Notes: a model not told the origin generated them from the sequence alone. A stretch of 64,000 bases of DNA from Desulfosarcina cetonica JCM 12296 (GCF_001311845.1 NZ_BBCC01000008.1:1-64000), one strand, 5' to 3'; counted from the stretch's first letter, positions 37,771 through 50,743 are shown. Numbers and translations: made by a program.

Positions 37771-38886
37771 TTATTTGCCAAATGAAAATCCATAGTTGGC
37801 CAAATTGGGTTGCACTTTTTTACAAATCGCCCATTCCGAATGGACTAATTCATGTTCACTGTAATGCTCCATCGGGGGCCTGCCTGACTTAATGCTCTGC
37901 AATATAGCTTCCCCTGCAGCTTTTCCTGAAACAAGAGCCCCGGTGATGCCGTCAAGCGCCCTGACAAAACCGGCAGACTCGCCAACGAGAAGAACATTCT
38001 CCTTGCCAAGCAAATAATTCTCTCTATACGGCATATCGTTCATAACTATTCCGCGGCTCATTATTTTCTTTCCTATTTTTAATCCATGATTATTTTTTAA
38101 AAAACTAACAAATCTTTTTAGTGCATTTATAGCGGTCTCTTCTTTACTATTGGAGACATTGAGATGAATGTTACCACCTTTATGGATGAGACTTCCAAAA
38201 GATATTGGATCAATAATCCAATACATCCATTCAGGGTCCAGATCAATTTTCCCTTCATAATGCTCTTCATAAAGCGCCACCCAATTTAATGTTTTATCAA
38301 ACTCAGGAAAGAGTGATCTTCTCACTCTGGATATGGGGCCATCCGCTCCGATCAGATACTTTGTTTTGATTCTCATATAGTTACCATCATGTTTAACTCG
38401 CACTGAAATATCACGCCCGTCCTTTTTGTAGTCAATTAACAAACAATTGTCTGCCATCAGAGCTCGGCTTTCCTTACAGAGCCAGAAATCAAAACCAACA
38501 CGATCAATACTTAAACCGAACTCCCGGTTGGGGAGGGTGTCCCCCAAATCAAGACCGGGACAATCAATGACCTGGGCTTGTGGGTCACATGTCGACATAT
38601 ACCGACTCCCCTTTATTTCCTTCGGTTCAGTAAAAAGTTGTTTCGGAATATCGTCATAATTTTCCGAAAGAAATTTCCGGGCGCTTGGCAGGATGATACC
38701 ACCGCACATCTTATCTCTTGGAAGAGAACATTTTTCTATGATTACTACATCTAAACCCGAGCCAATGAGCGTTTTAGCTGCCGATGCACCAGCAGGTCCA
38801 GAACCCACTACAACAACGTCATAACTTTTTTTCATTTCTTTTGTGATTAAAGTATTATTGTCTATCGTTCTATTTTTTTCTTTCAT
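37771..38886 (-). CDS. FAD-dependent oxidoreductase, geranylgeranyl reductase/FixC-like
   Basis: The 371-aa protein has the dinucleotide-binding start YDVVVVGSGPAGASAA, the family motif LPRDKMCGG (PxxxxCGG type) and the second FAD motif NVLLVGESAGFVRALDGITG. Relatives reduce isoprenoid double bonds or pass electrons from flavoproteins to quinone. The ATG at 38886 has AAGGA upstream. It follows lipBA on the same strand after an IS200 remnant, so it may be the end of the long operon or a separate unit. Confidence 0.8.
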   Translation of the reverse strand: MKEKNRTIDNNTLITKEMKKSYDVVVVGSGPAGASAAKTLIGSGLDVVIIEKCSLPRDKMCGGIILPSARKFLSENYDDIPKQLFTEPKEIKGSRYMSTCDPQAQVIDCPGLDLGDTLPNREFGLSIDRVGFDFWLCKESRALMADNCLLIDYKKDGRDISVRVKHDGNYMRIKTKYLIGADGPISRVRRSLFPEFDKTLNWVALYEEHYEGKIDLDPEWMYWIIDPISFGSLIHKGGNIHLNVSNSKEETAINALKRFVSFLKNNHGLKIGKKIMSRGIVMNDMPYRENYLLGKENVLLVGESAGFVRALDGITGALVSGKAAGEAILQSIKSGRPPMEHYSEHELVHSEWAICKKVQPNLANYGFSFGK

Positions 38887-38916
38887 ATTATTTCCTTGCC
38901 CTCTGTGTGCGGATCT

Positions 38917-39043
38917 TTACTGTCGGATGATATTCCGTATCGATTTTCCAATTTCACTTTTGAGTACTCGAAGCCGATATTTCGGACACCATGCGATGTG
39001 GTATTTGCATTCCCATACAGCACGTGCTAATTTATTGAAGTTA
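38917..39043 (-). pseudogene. IS200/IS605 TnpA N-terminal remnant
   Basis: The minus strand encodes NKLARAVWECKYHIAWCPKY followed by RLRVLKSEIGKSIRNIIRQ, the beginning of IS200-type Y1 transposases, then a stop. The catalytic HUH and Tyr regions are missing. It lies between the lipBA and FAD oxidoreductase genes. Confidence 0.75.
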
Positions 39044-40533
39044 ATGATTGAACACCTCCTCCGCTCGGTATGAGCTACGCACCAAAGGACCTGAGGCGAC
39101 TTCCTTAAATCCATATGATTTTCCCATACGGTGCCATTGCGCAAACTCATCCGGAGAAAGATAACGCGACACCGGAAGGTGTTTTTTTGAAGGTGCAAGG
39201 TACTGCCCCATGGTGAGGTACTCACAACCGGTTTTACGAAGGTCTTTCAACGTTGAGGCGATTTCTTCCGGCAGTTCTCCTAAACCGAGCATGATACCTG
39301 ATTTTACAGCTAATCCTTGGTCCGCCGCCCTGGCCAGAAGGCCTAAAGACCTCTTATAATTGGCCTGAGGTCTCACCATCGGATATAATCGCGGGACCGT
39401 TTCTATGTTGTGATTAAACATATCAGGCTTTGCCGCTAAAACGGTATCAACGGCCAACACAATCCCCATGAAGTCGGGGACAAGGATTTCAATGCGGGTA
39501 TGGGGACATCGTCGACGAATGGCACGGATGGTATCGGCAAAATGCTTTGCCCCCCCATCAGGGAGATCGTCCCGTGTTACCGATGTGACCACCGCATAGT
39601 GCAGGCCGAGCGCGGCAACGGCGCTGGCAACACGTTCGGGCTCTAAAGGGTCAACGGGAGGCGGTGTTCCCTTGTCGACCGCGCAGAATCGACAACCCCG
39701 TGTACAGTGGTTGCCCAAAATCATGAATGTGGCGGTCCCTTTGCCGTAGCATTCTCCCATGTTGGGACAATGGGCGCTTTGGCAAACCGTACTGAGATTC
39801 AAGCCGTTAAGAAGCGCCTTCATTTCCCGGCAGCGATCCGCATCCGGACTGGGGACGGTGAGCCAGCGGGGATGCCTTCTTTCATGAACTTCCTCGAAAT
39901 CGAACCGTTTTTTGAAGTGCGCCACAAACCGCGTTTCTATCCGGGAAAGGTCGAGGGTCAAGCCCAACTCTTGCTTCATAGACGTCATTTGCTGGCCAGG
40001 CATACCGCAAGGGATGATACACTTAAACCCGGCAAGATCATTGTTAACGTTCAGGGCGATCCCGTGGTAGGTGACCCATTTTTTCATGGCGACGCCGATA
40101 CTGGCAATTTTTTTATCATTCACCCAAACGCCCGGTGATTCTTGCTTGATGATGGGCGACAAACCATGGTCGCGGAGCAGGTCCGTGACGACACCGAGGA
40201 GGGTGGAAACATACCAGTGCACATCTTTTTTCGTTAGCTTGAGGATGGGGTAGGCGACCAGTTGACCGGGGTTATGAAAGGTCGTTTTACCGCCCCGATC
40301 ACTCAGCTGGCAGGAAATCTTTTGTTGATGAAGCGTTTTTCGGGATACCGTCAGATCGTTTTCAGCGCCTGACCGACCCATCGTGATGACGGACGGGTGT
40401 TCCGTCAGCAGCAGACGATCAGGCGTAATTCCGGCAACGCGTTGCGCGACCATTTCTTTTTGTGTGGCCAAGGCGCGGAATATTCTTTGCGGCCTAAGCG
40501 AATGATCTCAAGCGAGGATAAAGCCTCCCCCAT
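39041..40533 (-). CDS. Fused octanoyltransferase (LipB) and lipoyl synthase (LipA), frameshifted near the start
   Basis: The first half is LipB: EHPSVITMGRSG, DRGGKTTFHNPGQLVAYPI, KIASIGVAMKKWVTYHGIAL (Lys) and CIIPCGMPG (catalytic Cys). The second half is LipA with both Fe-S motifs, CQSAHCPNMGEC and CTRGCRFC, and the terminal RSSY. LipB moves octanoate to the E2 lysine and LipA inserts two sulfurs, so one polypeptide could complete lipoylation of the nearby E2. A one-base shift near 40470 separates the first 20 residues (LEIIRLGRKEYSA) from ATQKEMVAQRVAG. The two enzymes are usually separate proteins. Confidence 0.85.
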
Positions 40534-40636
40534 ATCGCGACCCGTAGAAGCCGGCATATCGTTTGTTTTCAAGTATGATTTTGTAATCACTCGCTAATTC
40601 AATCCACTTGCCGATAAACGGTTTAGCAAAGCGTGT

Positions 40637-43379
<2,743 letters not shown>

Positions 43380-43402
43380 GGTAACCTCACTTTCATGATG
43401 AC

Positions 43403-44365
43403 CTAGTAACAGACGGATTGAATGGCAGCGACGACTTGTTCCACTTGAGGAATGCAGTACTTTTCCATCTCCGCACCGGCAACGGGCATATTGGCGGAGC
43501 ATACCCTGGCGACGGGCGCATCCAGATAATCAAAGGCTAATTCCATAATTTGTTGCCCGATTTCCGCTGCCACGCCACAACGTTGCGTATCTTCGTCCAC
43601 CACCACGACGCGGTTGGTTTTCTTTATTGATTCGATGATCGTATCCATATCCAAGGGTTCAAGGGAGCGCGGATCGATGACTTCAACACTGATTTTGCCC
43701 TCTAATTGCTTTGCCGCTTCAAGGGCGTGGTGAACCATGTACAGCGTGGCGACAACGGTAACATCCGTTCCCTCGCGTTTGATATCAGCCTGACCCAGCG
43801 GGATGAGATATTCATCTTCGGGTATTTCCTGCTTAAGCCCCATCAGTTTCTTATGAAAAAAGTAACAGACCGGATTGTTGTCGCGGATAGCCGTTTTCAT
43901 CAACCCTTTGGCATCATACGGGGTGCTGGGCAAGACAAGCTTCAGGCCGGGATTGTTGAGAACCATCGCGGACGGGACATGGGAATGTTCGGGACCGGTA
44001 CCAAAACCACCGCCGGCAACACCTAAAAAAACACATGGCGCATTGACCTTGCCGGCATGGGCAAAATTTTGTTGAGCGGCTTTCAACAAAATTTCATCGG
44101 CGGCGCAGTAAATAAAATCGGCAAAATTCAAATCACAAACCGGGCGATAACCGGCGCATGCAGCACCCACCGTTGCACCGGCGATCGCCAGTTCGCTCAA
44201 TGGGGCATCCATGACCCTTTCCGGTCCGAACCGTTGGATAAGTTCCCTCGTCGCCATGAATGGTGCTTCCTGAACGTTCTCACCAATGATGAATACCGTT
44301 TCATCCCGTTCCATTTCCTCGGCAAGTGCTTCCGCGATAGCCTGCCAATAGTTAATTTCTTTCAT
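43403..44365 (-). CDS. acoB: E1 beta subunit, 2-oxoacid/acetoin dehydrogenase type
   Basis: The 320-aa protein matches the transketolase-like beta subunits (EEMERDETVFIIGENV, MDAPLSELAIAGATVGAACA, VEVIDPRSLEPLDMDTI). With the alpha subunit it forms the thiamine-diphosphate site. The gene lies 16 bp after the alpha gene and ends 23 bp before the E2 start. AAGGGGA precedes the ATG. Confidence 0.9.
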   Translation of the reverse strand: MKEINYWQAIAEALAEEMERDETVFIIGENVQEAPFMATRELIQRFGPERVMDAPLSELAIAGATVGAACAGYRPVCDLNFADFIYCAADEILLKAAQQNFAHAGKVNAPCVFLGVAGGGFGTGPEHSHVPSAMVLNNPGLKLVLPSTPYDAKGLMKTAIRDNNPVCYFFHKKLMGLKQEIPEDEYLIPLGQADIKREGTDVTVVATLYMVHHALEAAKQLEGKISVEVIDPRSLEPLDMDTIIESIKKTNRVVVVDEDTQRCGVAAEIGQQIMELAFDYLDAPVARVCSANMPVAGAEMEKYCIPQVEQVVAAIQSVCY

Positions 44366-44381
44366 GTTGTCGTCCCCTTGT

Positions 44382-45362
44382 TTAAGGTGCGTAAACGAGT
44401 GTGTTCAGAATAGAAGGATCGGGATATGGGCTTTCAAGCGCGAACTTCTCTGTTTCCTTGGCTTTTTCGTCAGCTTCCAGTTCGATCTCATCAATAAGGT
44501 TTTTTGTCAAAATTTTCTCCTTTACGAGTTTCTTTTGACAAAGAACAAGGGGATCTCTCTTCTTCCATTCGGCGATCTCTTCTTCGGACCTGGGTAGATA
44601 ATGGCAAACATCGGGCCTTCCCTCGGAATGCGGTCGAAAGCGATAGGTCTTGCATTCAAGCATTGATGGTCCATCGCCTTTGCGCGCAAGATCGACCGCT
44701 TCTTCAGCAGCCTCGCGGACGGCAAAGACATCCATGCCGTCGATAACTTTTCCTGGCATATTGTAACTTTTGGCCATATCGGCGATGTTTTTGAGCGCAA
44801 AGCTGTCGCAGCATGGGGTGAACCAAGCCATGAGATTGTTTTCGACCACCCAGACGACGGGAAGTTTCCAGCAGGATGCCAGATTCATGGCTTCATGGGC
44901 CTGGCCGCGCTGGACGCTTCCGTCGCCGACAAAGCACATGCATACCTGGCCAGTTCCGTTTTTTTTAGCGGCCAAGGCAAAGCCGGCCGACAAAACAAAT
45001 GCCGAGCCGATGGTTCCCCCCTGTGCAAATATGCCGTTTTCCTTGTCAACAATATGAACTCCGGTAATTCCGCCGCCCCATCCGGTCGCCTTGCCCAGGT
45101 GCTCGCTGACCGAAGGTTTGGGATCCATGCCTTTTCCGACCACATAGGGGATGCCGTGTCCTCGCAGATGCGGATACAAATAGTCGTCTTTATGCAATAC
45201 CGAGCAAGCCCCGACACCGATGGCTTCGTGTCCCTGAGCGCTGTGATAGAATGTCCGCAATTTACCTTCGGAAGCCATCCGGACATTGAGTTCATCATGT
45301 TTTCGGGTGTGAACAAGCTTCCGATATAATTCTATTTTGTCTGTATTCGTCAAATTTGACAT
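44382..45362 (-). CDS. acoA: E1 alpha subunit, 2-oxoacid/acetoin dehydrogenase type
   Basis: The thiamine-diphosphate motif spans GDGSVQRGQAHEAMNLASCW to the ENN of VWVVENN. The active-site region FYHSAQGHEAIGVGA and the loop KTYRFRPHSEG are family-like. After ENN the sequence LMAWFTPCCDS departs from the usual acetoin/pyruvate E1 text (commonly YGMGT), which may reflect a different substrate. It cleaves a C-C bond next to a carbonyl and passes the acyl group to the E2 lipoyl arm. Confidence 0.9.
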   Translation of the reverse strand: MSNLTNTDKIELYRKLVHTRKHDELNVRMASEGKLRTFYHSAQGHEAIGVGACSVLHKDDYLYPHLRGHGIPYVVGKGMDPKPSVSEHLGKATGWGGGITGVHIVDKENGIFAQGGTIGSAFVLSAGFALAAKKNGTGQVCMCFVGDGSVQRGQAHEAMNLASCWKLPVVWVVENNLMAWFTPCCDSFALKNIADMAKSYNMPGKVIDGMDVFAVREAAEEAVDLARKGDGPSMLECKTYRFRPHSEGRPDVCHYLPRSEEEIAEWKKRDPLVLCQKKLVKEKILTKNLIDEIELEADEKAKETEKFALESPYPDPSILNTLVYAP

Positions 45363-45399
45363 AGTGATAACTCCCTAATATTACGGACTCGCCTCCGTT

Positions 45400-46620
45400 T
45401 TAGCGAGGGGCACAGACCATCAGCTCTTCGCATGGCCATTGGGTGATGACTTTGTTGCCGGTTTCAGTAACAATGATTTGTTGTTCGATTCTGGCTCCAT
45501 CCCCGCCTTCACCGCAAAAGGTCTCCAGCGCAAAGTGCATGCCCGGCTCTAGTACGGTGGGATAGTCATTGAAAAGACGGCTGATGATCGGTTTCTCATG
45601 GATACTCACGCCGATGCCGTGTCCCACGCACAGACCCATCGCCGAAAGTTCGTCGCTAAATCCCAACTCTTTTGCCGTCGGCCATGTGTTGGCCACATCG
45701 GTTGTCGTCGCGCCCGGTCGGACAGCCTCAATGGAGGCCTGTAACCAGTCATAGGCTTTCTGGAAGAGATCCTTTTGCCGTTGCGTTGCCTTGGTCGTGG
45801 CAAAGGTGCGATAGTAGCACGTGCCATAACCGAGATAATGGCCCATGATGTCGATGAAAACGAGTTCTCCCGGTCTGATCATGCGGTCGGAATAGTCATG
45901 CGGATGGGGATTGCTTCTTGGACCTGACACACAGTTTACGCCCGTAACCCGATCGCATCCATGGCTCAGGAGCCATCCGTAGATGTCGGCCACAATGTCG
46001 GATTCTCTAATCCCGGGACGGATCCGTTCGGAGACATATTGATAGCAACCATCGGCGATGGATGCGGCGGTCTCGATAATCGCCAGTTCTTCCGGACATT
46101 TGATAATACGGGCATCCCACATTACATCCCAGCCGTTGACGATGTTCAGCCCGGCGCCTTTGAGTCCTTCGAGGATGTACATGTCCATCATATCGATACC
46201 GATGGGCATGTCGGCGACCTTAGCCTCCTGCAAGGCAATCTTTATGTTCGAGGCGGTGGCGTTGACGGCGTTATCGACACAACCGGGGCCGGTGGCGCCA
46301 CGATTCCATGGACTGCTAGGACGCACATGATCTTGCGGTAACCAGGGAGCGAGAATATTCTTGACCTTTACTGCTGATCCCAACTCAAAAAGGTAGGGAT
46401 CCCCCTCGCGGGGTACGATACACCAACGAATATACTTGTCTCGCGCCCACTCTCCAAGTGCCGTACTAGATGCGTATCTGACATTGTCCGGATCAAACAG
46501 CACGACGGCGCCCATATCTTTTTTCGCCAACTGCTCCTGAATCCGAGTGACCTTGTATTTCCTCATTTTGGCAAAGTCTATTCTTTGCTCAACATCGGAT
46601 TGCATTGTCCCGAGCGTCAT
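45400..46620 (-). CDS. DddP/creatinase-like M24-family protein with altered metal site
   Basis: The 406-aa protein aligns with M24 (pita-bread fold) enzymes and in style with DMSP lyase DddP (MRKYKVTRIQEQLAKKDMG, VLFDPDNVRYAS, SGPRSNPHPHDYSDRMIRPG). In ligand order I see Asp in LVFIDIMG, then Cys where the second Asp is expected (GYGTCYYRT instead of GYxxDxxRT), His in VGHGIGVSIHE, Glu in ALETFCGEGG and Glu in RIEQQIIVT. The Asp-to-Cys change should alter or weaken the dinuclear site. A peptidase role is unlikely in this operon; a lyase or hydrolase acting on the pathway substrate is possible. Confidence 0.8.
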   Translation of the reverse strand: MTLGTMQSDVEQRIDFAKMRKYKVTRIQEQLAKKDMGAVVLFDPDNVRYASSTALGEWARDKYIRWCIVPREGDPYLFELGSAVKVKNILAPWLPQDHVRPSSPWNRGATGPGCVDNAVNATASNIKIALQEAKVADMPIGIDMMDMYILEGLKGAGLNIVNGWDVMWDARIIKCPEELAIIETAASIADGCYQYVSERIRPGIRESDIVADIYGWLLSHGCDRVTGVNCVSGPRSNPHPHDYSDRMIRPGELVFIDIMGHYLGYGTCYYRTFATTKATQRQKDLFQKAYDWLQASIEAVRPGATTTDVANTWPTAKELGFSDELSAMGLCVGHGIGVSIHEKPIISRLFNDYPTVLEPGMHFALETFCGEGGDGARIEQQIIVTETGNKVITQWPCEELMVCAPR

Positions 46621-46643
46621 TTTATGTCTCCTTTTCCCTTATT

Positions 46644-47525
46644 TCAGAGTCCTACGTCCATAAAGTCGATGTTGTCTTTGCCGTAGGCATCCTTGCTGTA
46701 GGTCTCCGTTCCGGCTTTCATCATCTGAACACTTTGTTCAATCAGTCTTCTGGGGATGGCGGACATTCTGCCGCCGTCTACTGGTATTTCCACACCGGTA
46801 ATGTATTCCGCGTCGGAAGAGGCCAGAAAAAGAGCGGCTTTGGCGACATCCAGCGGTGTGGCCATGCGGTTCATGGGAACCTGTTTGGCAAAATTTTCCC
46901 ACATTTCAGGGGGATGATGCCGAAACATATCCGTCTTGACAAAGCCGGGGACAATGCAGTTCACTCGAATTTCGGGACTTAGCCAACCCGCGAGAACGCG
47001 GTAGAGCGCAGTTACCGCGTTTTTAGCGGTTACATAATGGGGATCCACGGGTGTCGCCGTGCCCGCGGAACTTGTCGAGGTAAAAATGAGACAAGCGTTA
47101 CCGCTTTTTCTCAAATGGGGAATCGCTAACTTCGAAAGAAAAAAAGGGCCCTTGATGACACTGTTGTAGGTCATGTCCCATACTTCTTCGGTCACATCTT
47201 CAAGGTTGGGACAGACATAATGCATGGCGGCATTATGGTAGAGGATATCGAGCTTGCCGAACTTATCGATACAACCATCCACAAGCTTTGGCAGATCTTC
47301 CATTTTGCCGATATTGGCTTGAATGGCAATGGCACTGCTGCCGAGCTCTTCAATCTTTTGGACGACCTGATCCGCGGCTTTTTTGTTGCCATGGTAGTTG
47401 ATGACGACATTTGCGCCATGTTCGGCGAAAAGAAGTGCCGCTGCCCGTCCCATTCCACGGGACGATCCGGTAATGATCGCCACCTTGTCTCTTAGTTTTT
47501 GATCAACATGCTTTGCCCAAGCCAT
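46644..47525 (-). CDS. Short-chain dehydrogenase/reductase
   Basis: The classical SDR features are NAD(P) motif TGSSRGMG, NAA in LYHNAAMH, catalytic Ser in TSTSSAG, and Tyr/Lys in HYVTAKNAV. The 293-aa length includes an extra C-terminal tail of about 35 residues. It is 24 bp from the M24 gene and about 120 bp after the MO1 gene in the same operon, with AGGAG before the ATG. It likely oxidises or reduces an alcohol/ketone intermediate of the unknown substrate. Confidence 0.9.
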   Translation of the reverse strand: MAWAKHVDQKLRDKVAIITGSSRGMGRAAALLFAEHGANVVINYHGNKKAADQVVQKIEELGSSAIAIQANIGKMEDLPKLVDGCIDKFGKLDILYHNAAMHYVCPNLEDVTEEVWDMTYNSVIKGPFFLSKLAIPHLRKSGNACLIFTSTSSAGTATPVDPHYVTAKNAVTALYRVLAGWLSPEIRVNCIVPGFVKTDMFRHHPPEMWENFAKQVPMNRMATPLDVAKAALFLASSDAEYITGVEIPVDGGRMSAIPRRLIEQSVQMMKAGTETYSKDAYGKDNIDFMDVGL

Positions 47526-47646
47526 TATTTTTCTCCTATAAAGGGTTTAAAAGGAGGCCGTATTAATTTCGGAGGAGGAAGAAAAAAATGGACGAAATTA
47601 ATAGACGGCCCCCCGATCTTCATTGATTGTCGACTGTCAGCGCCTT

Positions 47647-50155
47647 TTAAAATCTCGGATTCGTGTCATCTTGCAGATGATTTCCGTCTACCACTTTATA
47701 CACTTTGCAGGGGATGGCCGTATGTGGCCAGGTGCCGAACACGGGATCACACAATTCCGGATCATCCTCTGTCAGCACATTTGTGCTCGATTCCCAGATA
47801 CCATGCAGGTAGGGTTCTTCACCGGGCATTTCCGGATACCAGAAGTGGTGGGTGGTCTTGACACAGTTTTCAGCAAGGCCAAAAGTCAATCGCGCCCGTT
47901 GTTTGATTCGTCTTGCGGGTTTCGATCCACACCCAATCCCCGTCGGTGATCGGCGGGTCCATCAGCCTGGCCGTGTCGTAATGGATGTCCATAATCGGCT
48001 CTGGGCACATTTTTCGCAGCGAGGGGACTTCATAGAATTGAGAGTGGTAATTCGGTAAATGGCGGTCAATGCCGATTAGGGTCAACGGATACTCTTTATA
48101 GAGTTCCGGAACATTATGGGGGCTTAGTGCCGGCTCTACAAAACTCGGGAGAGGATCATAGCCCAGTTCCTCGAACATAACCGACCAGATTTCGGTCTTA
48201 GCCGTCGGTGTGGCAAAGCCGTTTCTAATCTTGTATTGTTCAACCACCGGCGACGGGTAGTCAAAGCCGACTGTTTCAGCAAATTCGGCGATATCTTTAC
48301 AGTCATATTCCTTCAACAACCCTTGTGCCCGCCAGTTGTAGCATTCCGTGAGGTCTTTCCATTTCCAGTCGTCACCAAAACCGAGCCTTTCGGCAAGTCC
48401 TTTGAATACATCATAATCGGAACGGCGCTCGAACTCCGGTTTCATGACGGCATCAGACATATGAATGAAATTAAAGATGTCACAGGGCGTGGAAGGACCG
48501 ATCTCCGGTCTTTCGAACCAGTCCGACATCGGCAACACATAGTCACCCATCACCGCGCTGCTTGTCATGTTAAATTCGAGGCTAACGATCAGATCCAGCT
48601 TTTTCATGGCCTCGTAAACCCGCTTGGTGTTGCCGTATTTGATCATCGGATTGCTGCCATTAATGATCATGGCGCGGGTACGATCGGGCTTTTCATCAAT
48701 GAGATCCTGCCACATGGAGACATGGGGATGCCCCTGGTTGGAGTACATCGCATTGGAAGCGACCCCCCACTGTTTTTTCTCGTACTTGGCTTTCAGATCA
48801 TAGCCCACCCAAGTCAAAGCGCGGAAACTGTTCCAACCCGGCTGTCCCTTTTTTTCTTCTTCCGAGAAAGCCTCATCAGGCTTGAGTTCCATCTCGTAAA
48901 TGCTGACCAGCTTTTTATTATCATAGCATCCGGTCAGCATTTCAGTGCGATCCATGTTGCCCACAATAGCCTTGATGATGTGACTGACACGGAAAACGCT
49001 TGCGGATCCGGGGGCGAAGGCATCATAACAATGTCCCGACACCAGAAAAAGTCCGGGTGTGTTGACCGCATAAGTTTCACATGCCTTGACGATCTTGTTA
49101 GCCGGTATGCTTGTCACTTCGGCCGCTTTTTCAGGCGTCCACTCCTCGGCGCGTTCCGTAAGGAGCGTCCAGGCGGTTTTGCACTGCACGGTTTCCCCAC
49201 TTTTGAGCGAGATAGCGTATTCGCCTGTCAAAGCTTTCTCAACACCGTCTTCCATGTACTGGCGAGCTTCGGCATTCCAGATTGCCGGTGCTTTTGTTTT
49301 TATATTCCACACCACAAAAGCATCCCGGGGTACGCTATCGACAACATCTTCCGCCCTCAGGATTTTTCCCGTGTCGGTTCGAACGAGAAAGGGGCCGTTG
49401 GTCCAGTCATAAACAAATTCCTTATCGAACCATTCATTTTCGATGATCAGTTTCAACCAGCACATCCAAAGGGCGATATCGGTGCCGGGCCGTATTTGAA
49501 GAAAATGCGTCGCAAGGGTTGCCGGTGCGGTGACCCGGGGGTCGACCACGATCAGTTCGACACCCGCCTGTGCGGCATACTTGAGCATATTGTACATCTG
49601 CGGGATGGTTTCATGAACATTGCCGACAATAACCATTGACTTGGGAACAATCTCCGGATTGGGAAACGCACTGTTCGGCCATCCGAAGGTTGCCTCTGAA
49701 GTAATAAACTGAACGCCGTAACAGATCTGTTCATTGCCGATCTTATTCATTGTTCTAAATCCGGTCATCCAGCGGAATGGCACCCAGTTGTTATCGGAGT
49801 GATGGGCCGTGCCCGTGGCGAGGCAGACGCTATGGGGGCCATAGGTGTCTTTCAGACCCTGAAGTTTTTCCGCAATCTCGTCAAGGGCCTGATCCCAGGA
49901 GATACGCTTCCATTTGTTTTCCCCACGTTTACCGGCACGTTTAAGCGGATAATTGATACGTTTATCACCATAGTGATATTCGATACTTGCTTTGCCGTTG
50001 TCCGCTAGAAATCCTCTGGTACAGACATCGACACAAATTTTTTCTCTGTCGGGGGTCACCTTTACCAGCTTTCCGTCTTCGATGTGCGCTTTTACGAAAC
50101 AAGCTGTATGGGCACATCCATAACATGTTGTTGTTTTAACTTCCGTTTTACCCAT
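47647..50155 (-). CDS. Molybdopterin (Mo/W) oxidoreductase MO1, DMSO reductase superfamily (frameshifted near the end)
   Basis: A [4Fe-4S] motif (CYGCAHTAC ... CTRG), bis-MGD domains (ELIVVDPRVTAPATLATHFL, SAVMGDYVLPMSDWFERP) and a likely Mo/W-ligand Cys in NEQICYGVQF are present. The residue after the second cluster Cys is Ala, not the catalytic Asp of acetylene hydratase. A one-base shift near 47910 separates the last 80 residues (LTFGLAENCVKTTHHFWYPE ... to 47647). AGGAGG precedes the ATG. It is the first gene of the minus-strand operon and has its own operator-bearing promoter at 50290-50338. Confidence 0.9.
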
Positions 50156-50289
50156 TGGGACCTCCTGTATTTCCGTTAAAGAAAAACCCTTGCATTTATT
50201 TTTTAAAATGACAGCGACGGGTGGAGAGCGTCGGCGGTTAATGGAAAATTGTACGAATTGGTGCGGATTTTATATTAAACGTTCAAAAA

Positions 50290-50338
50290 GGTGCCACCGA
50301 ATGGTGAATTAATACGATTGCATTCATTTTGTTGTCAA
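50290..50338 (-). promoter_or_regulatory. Promoter P1 of MO1 operon with GGTGCCACC operator
   Basis: On the minus strand, TTGACA (50338-50333), an 18-bp spacer and TATTAA (50314-50309) form a sigma-70-like promoter. Directly downstream, over the expected start of transcription, lies CACCATTCGGTGGCACC (reverse of 50290-50306). The same sequence type occurs at P2 and P3, which suggests control by one repressor. Confidence 0.75.
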
Positions 50339-50549
50339 GTATTTTTTTCATACCCAAGATATTTGTGTGATTGATGATCGATAGCTTCTCTCATAGATAA
50401 AGGCGCAGGCTCATGGTGGTTGGTGAAGAAGATAAAAAACAATAAATATAAAATAGTTATCAATGTGACAGGTATAAAATAAGGGTTGACAAAGGAATCA
50501 ATAGTGACGTGTTTGACATTGTCCAATACTTCTAATGATCAAAAAAAGC

Positions 50550-50606
50550 TTGACAAGCGAAGCAAACATTCTGCATAAAATCACTAAAAGGTGCCACCGA
50601 AAGGTG
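50550..50606 (+). promoter_or_regulatory. Promoter P2 of the MO2 operon with GGTGCCACC operator
   Basis: TTGACA (50550-50555), an 18-bp spacer and CATAAA (50574-50579) precede GGTGCCACCGAAAGGTG at 50590-50606. The operator is in the opposite DNA orientation to that of P1, as its partly palindromic form allows. P1 and P2 are divergent and about 215 bp apart. Confidence 0.75.
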
Positions 50607-50622
50607 AAATAAAATTAGTCAA

Positions 50623-50681
50623 GCGCGCAGAGCACGGGGTTGTGATGGGATGTCACTCATCACAACCCTTCTTGGGCGCGC
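50623..50681 (+). promoter_or_regulatory. Stem-loop in the 5' leader of MO2
   Basis: GCGCGC (50623-50628) pairs with GCGCGC (50676-50681), and GGGTTGTGAT (50637-50646) pairs perfectly with ATCACAACCC (50659-50668). The structure sits in a leader of about 140 nt; a T8 run follows only about 20 bases later. It could be an attenuator, an mRNA stabiliser or a metal/cofactor sensor; no riboswitch class is recognised. Confidence 0.5.
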
Positions 50682-50743
50682 AGTCGTTTCTGTTGAATCC
50701 TATTTTTTTTATTTACATGGTTAACTTTTAAGAGGGGGGACTT

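Noticed and set aside
48236-49639. 467-aa plus-strand frame
   Set aside because: It lies entirely opposite the MO1 gene, whose product has clear family motifs; an antisense shadow.
50335-50526. 63-aa minus-strand frame with a hydrophobic segment between P1 and P2
   Set aside because: It overlaps the -35 of P1 and starts with TTG within the AT-rich promoter region; hydrophobicity is expected from base composition alone.
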